A stretch of 64,000 bases of DNA from DATBGO01 sp963840095 (GTDB lineage Bacteria; Actinomycetota; Actinomycetes; Streptosporangiales; Streptosporangiaceae): positions 372,001-436,000 of the forward strand of contig CAWIXN010000012.1 of assembly GCA_963840095.1 (NCBI GenBank), read 5' to 3'. The stretch's first letter is position 1; the number at the start of each line of letters is the position of its first letter. The notes below the pieces were generated by a model. That model did not search any database and was not told the origin of the DNA. It was given only the letters and a program-made list of their open reading frames with translations. This document shows, one piece after another, positions 25,086-33,936 of this stretch. Made by a program: the position numbers and the translations under genes.

Positions 25086-25577
25086 TCAGGATCCGGCCAC
25101 TGGCACCCAGGACGCGGTCAGCTGCCCGGCGCCGGGTCCGGCGTCCGCCCAGTCGCCCGCCAGATCGATCACGGCGATGGCCGACGACGGGAACTCCGGC
25201 CGCCGACCGGTGAGGGTCGCAGCGAGCTGCTGCGCGGCCGGGTTGTGGCCGACATACAGCAGCGTTCCCACCTCTGGTGGGGTCTGCCTGACGATGGCCA
25301 GGAGCTGCTCAGCACTGGCGTCGTACAGCCGGGGATCATTGCTGACCTCGATTCCGCTGCCGAGGTCGGCGCCGACATGCAGCCAGGTCTGGCGAGCACG
25401 GCGTGCTGTGGAACAGATCACCGCGTCGGGAATGAACTCGTGCGCACGCAGCCAGGCACCAGCCGCCGCCGCGTCGCGCCTGCCTCGCGGCCGCAGCGCC
25501 CGTTCGGCGTCCGGGCCGCCAGGCAGCTCTCCTGCCTGCGCATGACGCATCACGATGAGCCGCGGTCCCGCTCGCAT
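25086..25577 (-). CDS. sixA: SixA-like histidine phosphatase
   Basis: A 163-residue member of the histidine phosphatase superfamily. The catalytic MRHAQAG motif is near the N-terminus. The second-domain motif is in VICSTARRARQTW and the conserved His is in LLYVGHNPAAQQLA. The length and simple domain fit SixA, which dephosphorylates phosphohistidine proteins. Candidate starts are ATG 25577 and ATG 25586; I use the former because it is nearest the conserved core. It is convergent with serB and followed upstream by a 49-bp repeat array. Confidence 0.85.
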   Translation of the reverse strand: MRAGPRLIVMRHAQAGELPGGPDAERALRPRGRRDAAAAGAWLRAHEFIPDAVICSTARRARQTWLHVGADLGSGIEVSNDPRLYDASAEQLLAIVRQTPPEVGTLLYVGHNPAAQQLAATLTGRRPEFPSSAIAVIDLAGDWADAGPGAGQLTASWVPVAGS

Positions 25578-25670
25578 GGCAACCATCGTGCGCCACCTCA
25601 AGCCAAACGCCGCGCAGGCACGCGGAACCCACGGTCCTTACCTACCTCAGGTCCGCCCTTACAGACCCCG

Positions 25671-25815
25671 GGTCCGGCCTTACCGGCCGGGGTCCGGAGG
25701 GCCGGGAGAGCCCGCCCCGGGTCCGGCCTTACCGGCCGGGGTCCGGAGGGCCGGGAGAGCCCGCCCCGGGTCCGGCCTTACCTGCCCCGGGTCCGGGGGC
25801 CGAGTGAGCCTGCAC
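25671..25815. repeat. 49-bp tandem repeat, three copies
   Basis: Copies begin at 25671, 25720 and 25769; the first two are nearly identical and the third is partial. The unit starts GGTCCGGCCTTACCGGCCGG and contains several GGTCCGG/CCGGGCC palindromic cores. It lies between sixA and the end of hppA. Confidence 0.93.
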
Positions 25816-25834
25816 CGGGTCCGGAGCTGCCTGT

Positions 25835-28171
25835 TCAGGCGGCTGCCGCCGTCTTCCCGCTACCTTCCGCGTCGTCGGCCGGAGCGGCGGGCACTTCAGG
25901 GCCACCAGAAGCGATGCTCGTTGAACGCCGCTTGGAGATGACGATCGCAGCTACCACGATCGCGAACGCACCGAGCGCGACACCGGTCCGCAGGCCGGCG
26001 TTATGGCCGTATTCCACGACGCTCTGCGCGATCAGCAGCGATACCAGGTTCATGACCTTGATCAGCGGGTTGATCGCCGGTCCCGCGGTGTCCTTGAACG
26101 GGTCGCCCACGGTGTCGCCGATCACGGTCGCGGCGTGCGCCTCCGACCCCTTGCCGCCGTAGTGGCCATCCTCGACCAGCTTCTTCGCGTTGTCCCAGGC
26201 GCCACCGGAGTTGGCCAGGAAGACCGCCATCAGGGCGCCAGCCGCGATCGCCCCGGCCAGGAAGGAGCCGAGCGGCGCGTAACCAAAGGCAAAACCGACC
26301 GCGATCGGCGTCAGCACCGCCATCAGCCCGGGCGTGGCGAGTTCGCGCAGCGAGTCCTTGGTGCAGATGTCGACCACGCGGCCGTACTCGGGCTTCTCGG
26401 TGTAGTCCATGATCCCGGGATGGTCGCGGAACTGCTTCCGGACCTCGAACACGACCTGGCCGGCCGCTCGTCCCACTGCCATGATCAGCAGACCGGAGAA
26501 ATAGAACACCACAGCCGCGCCGATCATGACGCCGACCAGGACATTGGGATGGTCCACCGACAGGCTGAAGGTGCCCGCCGCCTTGCCCAGCGCGGTCTCG
26601 ACAGTGGTGCGGAACGCGCCGAACAGCGCCGTCGCGGCCAGCACCGCGGTAGCGATCGCGATGCCCTTGGTGATCGCCTTGGTGGTGTTGCCGACCGCGT
26701 CCAGGTGGGTGAGCACCGCGGCAGGCTCGCCCTCAAACTCGCCGGACATCTCGGCGATGCCCTGAGCGTTGTCCGACACCGGGCCGAAGGTGTCCATCGA
26801 GACGATCACGCCGACCGTGGTCAGCAGTCCGGTCCCGGCCAGCGCCACAGCGAACAGGGCGATGGTCGCGTTGCCGGTACCGAGCAGGAAGGCCAGGTAG
26901 ACGGCCCCGCCGATGAGCAGCGCCGAGTAGACGGCGGACTCAAGGCCGACGGCTATCCCCGACAAGATGACGGTCGCGGCCCCGGTCTGCGAGCTTTCGG
27001 CGATCTCGCGGACCGGCCGCCTGCTGGTCTCGGTGAAGTACCCGGTGAGCAGCTGGATGGCGCTGGCCAGCACCAGCCCGATCAGGACCGCGCCGATCGC
27101 CAGCAGCCGCGGGCTCCCGCTGTGGGTCAGGATCGAGCGGGCGTCTATCCCGGTCACGCCCTTCAGCTGGCTGAAGTGGGCCGGAAGATAGATGAACGCG
27201 GCGCCGATCACCAGGATCAGGGAGATGATCGCGGAGATGAAGAAGCCGCGGTTGATAGCGGTCATGCCGCTTCGGTCGTTCTTGCGCGGAGCGACCACGA
27301 AGATCCCGATCACCGCTGTAATGACGCCGCACATCGGGACGATCAGCGGGAAGACCAGGCCCTGCGAGCCGAACGCCTTGACGCCGAGGATCAGCGCGGC
27401 GACCAGCATCACCGAGTACGACTCGAACAGGTCGGCGGCCATCCCGGCGCAGTCGCCGACATTGTCGCCCACGTTGTCGGCAATCGTGGCCGCGTTGCGC
27501 GGGTCGTCTTCCGGGATGCCCTTCTCGACCTTGCCCACCAGGTCGGCGCCGACGTCGGCGGCCTTGGTGAAGATCCCGCCGCCGACCCGCATGAACATGG
27601 CCAGCAGCGCCGCGCCGAAGCCGAAGCCCTCGAGCACACTCGAGGCGTTGGCCCGGTAGAGGATCACTACCAGCGCGGCGCCGAACAGGCCGAGCCCGAC
27701 GGTGAACATCCCGGCCACGCCGCCGGTGCGGAACGCGATCCGCATCGCCGACCGCTCGCCCGACTCACGTGCCGCCGCCGCCACCCGCACGTTGCCGCGC
27801 ACCGCCAGCGACATCCCCGTGAACCCGGTGGTCGCCGAGAAGAGCGCGCCGACCAGGAAGAAACCGCTACGGCCCCAGCGGACCGACTCGTTGACCGCCG
27901 GCAGCAGCAGGAGCACAAAGAAGATCAGGACCACGAAGACACTGATGGTCTTGAACTGGCGCCTGAGGTAGGCCGCCGCGCCCTCCTGGACCGCAAGCGA
28001 GATCTCCTGCATCTTCGCGGTCCCCTGGCTGGCCGCCAGGACTTCCCTGACCAGCACGCCGGCTACCACGAGGGCGGCGAGAGCGACTGCGGCCACGACG
28101 ACAACCCAAGTCAGGTTGCTGCCGGTTACCGTGGGGCCGCCGCTCGCTAGGGCGAGGCTGAGCCTAGACAT
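25835..28171 (-). CDS. hppA: Membrane-bound H+-translocating pyrophosphatase, K+-independent type
   Basis: A 778-residue polytopic membrane protein (about 16 helices) that couples PPi hydrolysis to proton export. Signature residues include DVGADLVGKVEKGIPEDDPR, ADNVGDNVGDCAGMAADLFE and the C-terminal GDTVGDPFKDTAGPA. The K+ determinant region reads GNTTKAITKG. Lys and Thr at these positions mark the K+-independent subfamily, whereas Ala marks the K+-dependent one. Start ATG 28171 has GGAGGA five bases upstream. It is next to the bldG pair, an arrangement I recall from Streptomyces. Confidence 0.95.
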   Translation of the reverse strand: MSRLSLALASGGPTVTGSNLTWVVVVAAVALAALVVAGVLVREVLAASQGTAKMQEISLAVQEGAAAYLRRQFKTISVFVVLIFFVLLLLPAVNESVRWGRSGFFLVGALFSATTGFTGMSLAVRGNVRVAAAARESGERSAMRIAFRTGGVAGMFTVGLGLFGAALVVILYRANASSVLEGFGFGAALLAMFMRVGGGIFTKAADVGADLVGKVEKGIPEDDPRNAATIADNVGDNVGDCAGMAADLFESYSVMLVAALILGVKAFGSQGLVFPLIVPMCGVITAVIGIFVVAPRKNDRSGMTAINRGFFISAIISLILVIGAAFIYLPAHFSQLKGVTGIDARSILTHSGSPRLLAIGAVLIGLVLASAIQLLTGYFTETSRRPVREIAESSQTGAATVILSGIAVGLESAVYSALLIGGAVYLAFLLGTGNATIALFAVALAGTGLLTTVGVIVSMDTFGPVSDNAQGIAEMSGEFEGEPAAVLTHLDAVGNTTKAITKGIAIATAVLAATALFGAFRTTVETALGKAAGTFSLSVDHPNVLVGVMIGAAVVFYFSGLLIMAVGRAAGQVVFEVRKQFRDHPGIMDYTEKPEYGRVVDICTKDSLRELATPGLMAVLTPIAVGFAFGYAPLGSFLAGAIAAGALMAVFLANSGGAWDNAKKLVEDGHYGGKGSEAHAATVIGDTVGDPFKDTAGPAINPLIKVMNLVSLLIAQSVVEYGHNAGLRTGVALGAFAIVVAAIVISKRRSTSIASGGPEVPAAPADDAEGSGKTAAAA

Positions 28172-28545
28172 CTGTCCTCCTTGACAGGGCAACGAGCTTT
28201 CCTCGCCGCTGCTGCCCACTGCTTAGGTCGCGGCACGCACGCGTGGAGACACTGAACATCATCGAGGAGCGCCACCACGACAGTGCCGGGAGTCTACGCA
28301 TCCTGGCCACTGAATGATAATGCGGGCCCGGTTTTCACGGCACCGCAGCCTGTCGTGATGGACGAATAGTGGACAGTTGCACCGGCACCCGGGGCCCGCA
28401 GGATAGCCCGCGAACCGGGCCCGATCCGCGAGCCTGGCCCGATCCGCAAACCTGGCCCGGCCCGGCAGCCTGGCCCGGGCAGCGGCCAAGCCCGGGCCTG
28501 GGCCCGGACTGGCTGCTCGTCGATAGGTCATGCCATCCGGTCTCG
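28172..28545. other. Intergenic region between hppA and the anti-sigma gene
   Basis: About 370 nt without a credible gene. It holds the hppA leader with its ribosome site (28175-28180) and an 18-bp tandem repeat around 28400-28480 (GATCCGCGAGCCTGGCCC and variants). No clear promoter or hairpin was identified. Confidence 0.6.
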
Positions 28546-28959
28546 TCAGGGCGGTGGGCCGTCAGATGGCCAGCTCATCCGGATGCTCGTCCCGGCCGCG
28601 GACTCGTTGATCTCCACGTCGTCGGCGAGCCCGGCGATGACCGCGAGGCCGAAGCCCTGCGGGCGCCCGGCGGAAGGCCCGCCTGGGGCGCCCTTGGCTG
28701 CGCCCCGGGCGGCCCCCGTATCGGTGACCTCCACCTCGAACCGGCCCGCCCCGTTGGTCAGCGCGATCCTGACGGGCTCGGCCGGGCAGTGCAGCCGGTG
28801 GGCTTCGACGGCGCGCGAGCACGCCTCGCCAACCGCCAGCCTGACCTCGTCAAGCAGCGCCTCAGGCACTCCGCTGCGCCTGGCCACTGCCGTGGCTACC
28901 AATCGGGCCGTGCGTACGTGGGCGGGCAGGGGGGTGAAGCTGACTTCAACCGTGGCCAT
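28546..28959 (-). CDS. Anti-sigma factor-like ATP-binding protein, BldG partner
   Basis: A 137-residue protein of the HATPase_c/RsbW type. The segment LLDEVRLAVGEACSRAVEAH occupies the N-box and QGFGLAVIAGLADDVEI the G-box. The Mg-binding Asn expected in the N-box (E-x3-NA) is replaced by Arg in EACSRAVEAH, so classical kinase activity is doubtful. It lies 20 nt downstream of bldG. In Streptomyces the corresponding gene encodes the anti-sigma partner controlled by BldG. The insert of Gly/Ala/Lys between the boxes is low-complexity. Confidence 0.88.
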   Translation of the reverse strand: MATVEVSFTPLPAHVRTARLVATAVARRSGVPEALLDEVRLAVGEACSRAVEAHRLHCPAEPVRIALTNGAGRFEVEVTDTGAARGAAKGAPGGPSAGRPQGFGLAVIAGLADDVEINESAAGTSIRMSWPSDGPPP

Positions 28960-28979
28960 CTCGGGGCATCAGCCGACGG

Positions 28980-29348
28980 TTACTTCTCGGATTTCCTGGC
29001 GGCGATGGCCTCGTCCACGGTGTCGTGGATGCCGAAGACCTTCGTGAGGCCAGTGATCCGGAAGATCTTGAGAATCCGCTCCTGCGTGCAGACCAGGTCC
29101 AAGGAGCCGTCGTGGGCCCGGACCCGCTTGAGGCCACCGACCAGCACTCCTAGGCCCGTTGAGTCGAGGAACTCGACCTTCTCCATGTTCACCACGAGCT
29201 GGAAGTGACTGCTGTTGACCAGCTCGATCAGGAGCTCACGCAAGCGCGGCGCGGTGTAGACGTCGATCTCGCCTTCCACGTCGACGATCTCGATTCCATC
29301 CTTGGTGTGGTGATCCAACTTCAGATCCACAAATCCCTCCAGCGCCAT
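28980..29348 (-). CDS. bldG: BldG-type anti-anti-sigma factor (STAS domain)
   Basis: A 122-residue STAS protein. It has GEIDVYTAPRLRELLIELVN, then VEFLDSTGLGVLVGGLKRVR with phospho-acceptor S63, then ERILKIFRITGLTKVFGIHD. The resemblance to Streptomyces BldG, a regulator of morphological and antibiotic development, is high. Start ATG 29348 begins at MALEGFVDLK; the upstream extension to 29423 is not conserved. It is divergent from a DEAD/DEAH helicase, the same gene order as I recall for Streptomyces. Confidence 0.93.
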   Translation of the reverse strand: MALEGFVDLKLDHHTKDGIEIVDVEGEIDVYTAPRLRELLIELVNSSHFQLVVNMEKVEFLDSTGLGVLVGGLKRVRAHDGSLDLVCTQERILKIFRITGLTKVFGIHDTVDEAIAARKSEK

Positions 29349-29497
29349 GCGGCCATCGTCTGAGCGTGCGGGCGAGCCATGTCCGGGAACCCGAGATCGG
29401 GCGTACTCCCGTCGCGCATTCAATCACGCTCTGAGGTCATGTCTATACCAGATCAGGGTTCGAGGCACCTTGCGTCGTGATGACAGACTGAAACCCG

Positions 29498-31966
29498 ATG
29501 CCCTCGACGGCGCCGCTCGTCCCCGACGAGCCAGCGATCTCTGCCGGGCGGCCAGGCCAGGCTGACGCCATGGCCGCTGCCGCCGGGCAGTCTCATGCTG
29601 CCCTCCGGGCAGTCGCTGCCGAGTCGCTGCGCCAGCATCAGCTTCGCACCGCGACGTCGCCTGGCGCCGCGGCGATCCTGGAACGCGGCGCGCGCTCGGG
29701 CCGGCTCATCCACCTGGAGAACCTACCCGCCCGGCCCGGCCGCCGGGTTGACTGGCCGGCCTGGGTGCCGGGTCAGCTGAGCAGGGCGCTGGAACTCACC
29801 GGCGTGACCGGACCGTGGGCCCATCAGGCGGCCGCGGCGGAGTGCGCGCACGACGGGCGCAGCGTCATCATCTCGACCGGGACGGCGTCGGGAAAATCAC
29901 TCGGCTACCTGCTGCCCGCCCTGACCGGCGTGCTCGACGGCGGCACGGCCCTGTACGTGGCCCCGACCAGGGCGCTGGCGGCAGATCAGCTGCGGACGGT
30001 GCAGACGCTCGGGATTGCGGGGGTGCGCGCGGCCGTCGTGGACGGCGACACGCCGGCGGCGCAGCGAGCCTGGGCCCGGTCCTACGCGAGCTACCTGCTG
30101 ACCACCCCGGACATGCTGCACCACTCGCTGCTCCCGCGACATGCCCGGTGGGACGGCTTCTACCGGCGGCTGCGGTATGTGATCGTCGACGAGTGCCACG
30201 GGTACCGCGGAGTGTTCGGGTCACACGTGGCACAGGTCCTGCGCAGGCTTCGGCGGATCGCCGTCCATCACCGCGGCGGCCTCACCCCCCCGCTCGAACC
30301 GGTGTTCATCCTGGCCTCGGCCACGATCAGCGAACCCCAGCGATGCGCGCTGCTGCTGACCGGACTGGCCGCCGAGGCGATCACCGTGGACTGCGCCCCG
30401 CGCGGCCCGGTCACCGTCGGGCTCTGGGAGCCGCCGCTCACGACGCTCCGCGGCGAGGCGGGCGCACCGGTACGGCGGACCGCCACGGCCGAGGCGGCCG
30501 GGCTGCTCGCCGACCTGGTGATCGAGAACGTCCCCGCGCTGGCCTTCGTCCGGTCCCGGCGCGGCGCTGAGGCGGTCGCGCTTGGCGCACGAAGGGCGCT
30601 GGCCGACGCGGGCGCGGCCAATCTGACGGCGAAGGTGGCCGCGTACCGGTCCGGGTATCTGGCCGAGGACCGGCGCGCGCTGGAGGCGGCGGTAACCAAG
30701 GGCCAGATCACCGGGCTCGCCACCACCAGCGCGCTCGAACTCGGGGTCAACATAGGCGGGCTTGACGCGGTCCTCATCGCCGGCTGGCCCGGAACCAGGG
30801 CCGCCCTCTGGCAGCAGGCCGGGCGGGCCGGGCGGAACGGCCGCGCCTCGGTAGCGGTCCTCATCGCCCGTGACGACCCTCTGGACACCTACCTGGTGCA
30901 TCACCCGGAAGCTCTGCTGCACCAGCCGGTAGAGGCCACCGTCCTCGATCCGGGAAACCCCTATGTGCTGGCGCCGCACCTGCGCGCGGCCGCGGCGGAA
31001 CTGCCGCTGACCGACGCGGATATCGAGATGTTCGGGCCAGCCGCGGCTGGTGTTGCCGACAGCCTGCGCAACGAAGGAATGCTGCGGCGGCGCGGGAACC
31101 GGTGGTACTGGACGCACCGGGGCCGGGCGCCGCAGGCCGGGCTCAGGGGGACCGGCGGCGCGCCGGTCAGGATAGTGGAGGCGGATACCGGCAGGCTGGT
31201 CGGCACCGTGGACGAGCCGTCGGCGCACGTGCTGGCGCACTCTGGCGCCGTCTATCCGCACCAGGGCGAGATGTACCTGGTCACCGAGCTCGACCTGGAC
31301 GAGCGGGTGGCCCTCGTGCAGGCCGCCGACCCGGGCTACGCCACCTCGGCGCGCGAGCTGACCTGGGTGGAGGTCGGCGCCACCGCACTTGCGTCTCGCT
31401 GGGGCGAGGCGCACGTGCATTTCGGTGATGTCCTGGTGACGCGGCAGGTGGTCTCGTTCGTCCGGCGCCGTCTCGAGTCCGGGCAGCCGATCGGCGAGGT
31501 ACCACTCGACCTGCCACCGCGTACGCTTCGGACCAGGGCCGTGTGGTGGACGATCTCGCCGCGTCAGCGAGCCGCCCTCGCCGCCGTCGGGGTTGACCTG
31601 GGCGGTGCGGCGCATGCGGCGGAGCACGCCTCAATCGGGCTACTGCCGCTGGTGGCCGCCTGCGATCGATGGGATGTCGGGGGCGTTTCGGCTGATCTGC
31701 ACCCCGCGACCGGTCAGCTGACCGTCTTCGTCTACGACGGGCACGACGGAGGCGCCGGATTCGCCGAGCGCGGCTTCCGCGCGGCCGAGGATTGGCTGGA
31801 GGCGACTGCCGAGGCGATCGCCTGCTGCGAGTGCACGGCCGGATGCCCGTCCTGCATCCAGTCACCCAAATGCGGTAACGGCAATGAGCCGCTATCTAAG
31901 CCGGGTGCGATCCTGCTCCTGCGGTGCCTGCTGGACAGCCGCCGGAACGGTTCCATGCCGGCCTGA
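29498..31966 (+). CDS. DEAD/DEAH-box helicase with C-terminal DUF1998 (MrfA/Hrq1-like)
   Basis: An 822-residue superfamily 2 helicase. Motif I is STGTASGKSLGYLLPAL, motif Ia PTRALAADQL, motif II VIVDECHGYRG and motif III ILASATIS. Motif V is TTSALELGVNIGGLD and motif VI QQAGRAGRNGRAS. The C-terminal MZB/DUF1998 domain ends in C-E-C-x4-CPSCIQSPKCGNGNEPLSK, a four-Cys zinc site. Relatives MrfA and Hrq1 unwind DNA in mitomycin and crosslink repair, which suggests a repair role. It is followed by a strong hairpin. Confidence 0.92.
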   Translation: MPSTAPLVPDEPAISAGRPGQADAMAAAAGQSHAALRAVAAESLRQHQLRTATSPGAAAILERGARSGRLIHLENLPARPGRRVDWPAWVPGQLSRALELTGVTGPWAHQAAAAECAHDGRSVIISTGTASGKSLGYLLPALTGVLDGGTALYVAPTRALAADQLRTVQTLGIAGVRAAVVDGDTPAAQRAWARSYASYLLTTPDMLHHSLLPRHARWDGFYRRLRYVIVDECHGYRGVFGSHVAQVLRRLRRIAVHHRGGLTPPLEPVFILASATISEPQRCALLLTGLAAEAITVDCAPRGPVTVGLWEPPLTTLRGEAGAPVRRTATAEAAGLLADLVIENVPALAFVRSRRGAEAVALGARRALADAGAANLTAKVAAYRSGYLAEDRRALEAAVTKGQITGLATTSALELGVNIGGLDAVLIAGWPGTRAALWQQAGRAGRNGRASVAVLIARDDPLDTYLVHHPEALLHQPVEATVLDPGNPYVLAPHLRAAAAELPLTDADIEMFGPAAAGVADSLRNEGMLRRRGNRWYWTHRGRAPQAGLRGTGGAPVRIVEADTGRLVGTVDEPSAHVLAHSGAVYPHQGEMYLVTELDLDERVALVQAADPGYATSARELTWVEVGATALASRWGEAHVHFGDVLVTRQVVSFVRRRLESGQPIGEVPLDLPPRTLRTRAVWWTISPRQRAALAAVGVDLGGAAHAAEHASIGLLPLVAACDRWDVGGVSADLHPATGQLTVFVYDGHDGGAGFAERGFRAAEDWLEATAEAIACCECTAGCPSCIQSPKCGNGNEPLSKPGAILLLRCLLDSRRNGSMPA

Positions 31967-32026
31967 CCCGGCGCAACCGGCGGAGGGCAACAGCGTCACG
32001 CACTTGCCATTTGTGTCCGGACATGA

Positions 32027-32060
32027 GGCGACCCCCGCCGGGGGGAGAGCGGGGGTCGCC
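32027..32060 (+). terminator. Intrinsic-type hairpin after the helicase gene
   Basis: GGCGACCCCCGC (32027-32038) and GCGGGGGTCGCC (32049-32060) form a perfect 12-bp stem with a 10-nt loop, 60 nt after the helicase stop. No U tract follows, as is common in actinomycetes. Confidence 0.7.
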
Positions 32061-32189
32061 GAACGGTCCGGCCCCGGGGGGGTAGAGCCGGTTCCGTCAC
32101 CCATGAAAGCCTACGTGCAGCGAGCCAAAGTTACCAGCCAGTCATCCGGCCCGTCATAAAGAGGCAACCTTCCGGCAGGCCCCATCCCC

Positions 32190-32195
32190 TATGCT
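32190..32195 (+). promoter_or_regulatory. -10 box upstream of the HAD gene
   Basis: TATGCT ends eight bases before GTG 32204, which has no ribosome site. A leaderless or nearly leaderless transcript is likely. Confidence 0.4.
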
Positions 32196-32203
32196 GCCGG
32201 ATC

Positions 32204-32965
32204 GTGGGCACTTCCGTCGAGGGAGGAAACCAGGCTATTGCTGCTTTCTTCGACCTTGACAAGACAATCATCGCGCGGTCGAGCACCCTGGCGTTCGGCC
32301 CGTCCTTCTACCGGCATGGCCTGATCTCAAGGAACCAGGTTTTCCGTAGCGCGTTCGGCCAGCTAGTCTTCCGGCTGAGCGGCGCTGATCACCAGCGGAT
32401 GGAGCGGATCAGGGGCGAGGTCAGCGCGTTGTGCCGCGGCTGGCCGGCCGACCGGGTCAGCGAGATCGTCGCGCGGCACCTGGACCAGATCATTCTCCCG
32501 CACGTGTATGCGGAGGCCCACCGGCTGATCGCCGGCCACCGCGACAGTGGCCAAGATGTGATAATCGTCAGCAGCTCGGGCCAGGAGATGGTCGGGCCGA
32601 TTGGCGCCTGGCTTGGTGCTTCTGAGATTATCGCCACCCGGATGGCGGTGGCCGACGGATGTTACACGGGCGAGATGGAGTTCTGGGCCTACGGCGAAGC
32701 CAAGGCACGCAAGGTCAGGGAGTTGGCTGCCCGCCGCGGTTACTGGCTCCCGGACTGCTACGCCTACAGCGATTCGGTGACAGATCTGCCGCTGCTGGAA
32801 GCCGTGGGTCACCCGCATGCGGTCAATCCTGACCGGGCCCTCAGGAAGATCGCCCGTGAGCGCTGCTGGCCAGTACTGTCCTTCGGCAGCCGCCTGGCCG
32901 CCCGGTCGGCCAGCATGCCGGGCCATGCTCCGGCCAGCAGAATCCCACCAGTTCAGGGCATGTGA
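32204..32965 (+). CDS. HAD-IB family phosphatase
   Basis: A 253-residue HAD hydrolase of subfamily IB. Motif I is FFDLDKTIIARSS, motif II VIIVSSSGQEMV, motif III Lys in GEAKARKV and motif IV AYSDSVTDLPLLEAVG. This branch (CicA/SerB-like, helical cap of about 110 residues) dephosphorylates small metabolites or lipid phosphates. The exact substrate is unknown. The start is GTG 32204. It is monocistronic and followed by a long gene-poor stretch. Confidence 0.9.
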   Translation: MGTSVEGGNQAIAAFFDLDKTIIARSSTLAFGPSFYRHGLISRNQVFRSAFGQLVFRLSGADHQRMERIRGEVSALCRGWPADRVSEIVARHLDQIILPHVYAEAHRLIAGHRDSGQDVIIVSSSGQEMVGPIGAWLGASEIIATRMAVADGCYTGEMEFWAYGEAKARKVRELAARRGYWLPDCYAYSDSVTDLPLLEAVGHPHAVNPDRALRKIARERCWPVLSFGSRLAARSASMPGHAPASRIPPVQGM

Positions 32966-33485
32966 CAGCGGCGATCAATCAACATAACGAATTGGTCACG
33001 TCAAAGGCTTCCCAAGCTCGCGGATCCGTCGTACAAAGGTGTCACGGACGAGATCGTCCGGACACGGCTACCGGGTACCCACGGGCGACCAGCCGCGGGA
33101 GGCGTGCCGAGGTAGGCGGGTCCAGCCGGACGTGCGACGCCCTTGGGCGGCGCGCGCAGCTGGGCACACCTGCCCCGGCGGAGAAGGTGCACGCTTGGTA
33201 ACCCGGCTTGACGTGGTAGGCGGCGGCGCCCCGATCGGGGCGCCGCTTGCGTTTGCGGCTGCCCGTCACGGGGCGGCCCCGTCTGAGGCGGGCCACGCCG
33301 GCACAAGCCGTCCGCTGGTCTGAGACCGGCCCGGTCGCGGGCCCCGCGCCTTCTCAAGATCCATCCATTGCTATCCCCCGCGGCCATGCCCGCCGCCCCC
33401 GGCGCGCCAGAATGGACGCCGGTGCAAGGGCTGCGGCACGTGATGAGCGAGACTTGACCCGACAGCCCGAGAGGGGAGAGCTCAG
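32966..33485. other. Gene-poor stretch of 520 bp
   Basis: Short open frames occur on both strands but none has a ribosome site or recognisable product. The only distinct element is the perfect 24-bp palindrome at 33223-33246. The promoter and the GAGAGGGGAGAG ribosome site of the holin-like gene lie at its right end. Confidence 0.55.
33223..33246. terminator. Perfect 24-bp palindrome, terminator-like
   Basis: GCGGCGCCCCGA is followed directly by its reverse complement TCGGGGCGCCGC, then TTGCGTTTG. It may be a bidirectional terminator or a protein-binding site. The nearest upstream stop is 258 nt away. Confidence 0.45.
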
Positions 33486-33932
33486 ATGGCCGAACCCGCA
33501 ATCAAGCCCGGAACGGACGGTACCGGCGAGGCGTCTGTTGGCGAGCTGGTGTCGTTTGCCGTCAAGGACATGTCCCGGCTAGTCAGATGTGAACTCGAGC
33601 TAGCGAAGATCGAACTCAAGGCAGACGTGCGCCGCCTGGGCATCGCCGGGAGCCTGCTCGGGGTCGCCGCGTTCGTCGGCTGCCTGGTGCTGGTGCTGGT
33701 GTGCTTTGCGTTCGCCTATGGCCTGATCGCCCTCGGCATCTGGCCCTGGGCCGCGTTCCTGATCGTGGCCGGCACCTGCATACTGCTGGCCGGCCTGGCC
33801 GTCCTCATCGGCTACACCAAAGTCAAGAATCTCAGCGGCATGAGCCGGACTATCCGGACGGTCCAGGATGACCTCGCGGTGCTCAAGCGCGAGGACGGGG
33901 CCGCGCCTGCTCCGGCCCGCGGAGCAGGGTGA
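33486..33932 (+). CDS. Phage-holin-like membrane protein (Phage_holin_3_6 type)
   Basis: A 148-residue protein with a polar N-terminus, an amphipathic segment VGELVSFAVKDMSRLVRCEL and two long hydrophobic hairpin helices (about residues 55-115), then a charged tail. This matches the actinobacterial putative actinobacterial holin-X family found in nearly all members of the class beside marP/nth clusters. The cellular role is unknown, and no phage genes are near. The ribosome site GAGAGGGGAGAG lies just upstream. The hydrolase gene follows directly. Confidence 0.85.
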   Translation: MAEPAIKPGTDGTGEASVGELVSFAVKDMSRLVRCELELAKIELKADVRRLGIAGSLLGVAAFVGCLVLVLVCFAFAYGLIALGIWPWAAFLIVAGTCILLAGLAVLIGYTKVKNLSGMSRTIRTVQDDLAVLKREDGAAPAPARGAG

Positions 33933-33936
33933 GCGA

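Noticed and set aside
26003..28150. A 715-codon plus-strand frame opposite hppA
   Set aside because: The minus strand encodes a full pyrophosphatase; the His/Arg/Asp-rich plus product is a codon-bias artefact.
29448..29475. TTCGAG motif resembling a tRNA T-loop upstream of the helicase gene
   Set aside because: The flanking bases do not pair as a T-stem and no acceptor or anticodon arms are present.
32962..33201. A 79-codon frame starting by overlap with the HAD gene stop
   Set aside because: No ribosome site, no recognisable motif and a composition like translated noncoding DNA; the overlap is probably chance.
33486..33932. Holin-like gene considered as evidence of a prophage
   Set aside because: This holin-like family is a chromosomal actinobacterial protein found near marP/nth; no other phage genes are present.
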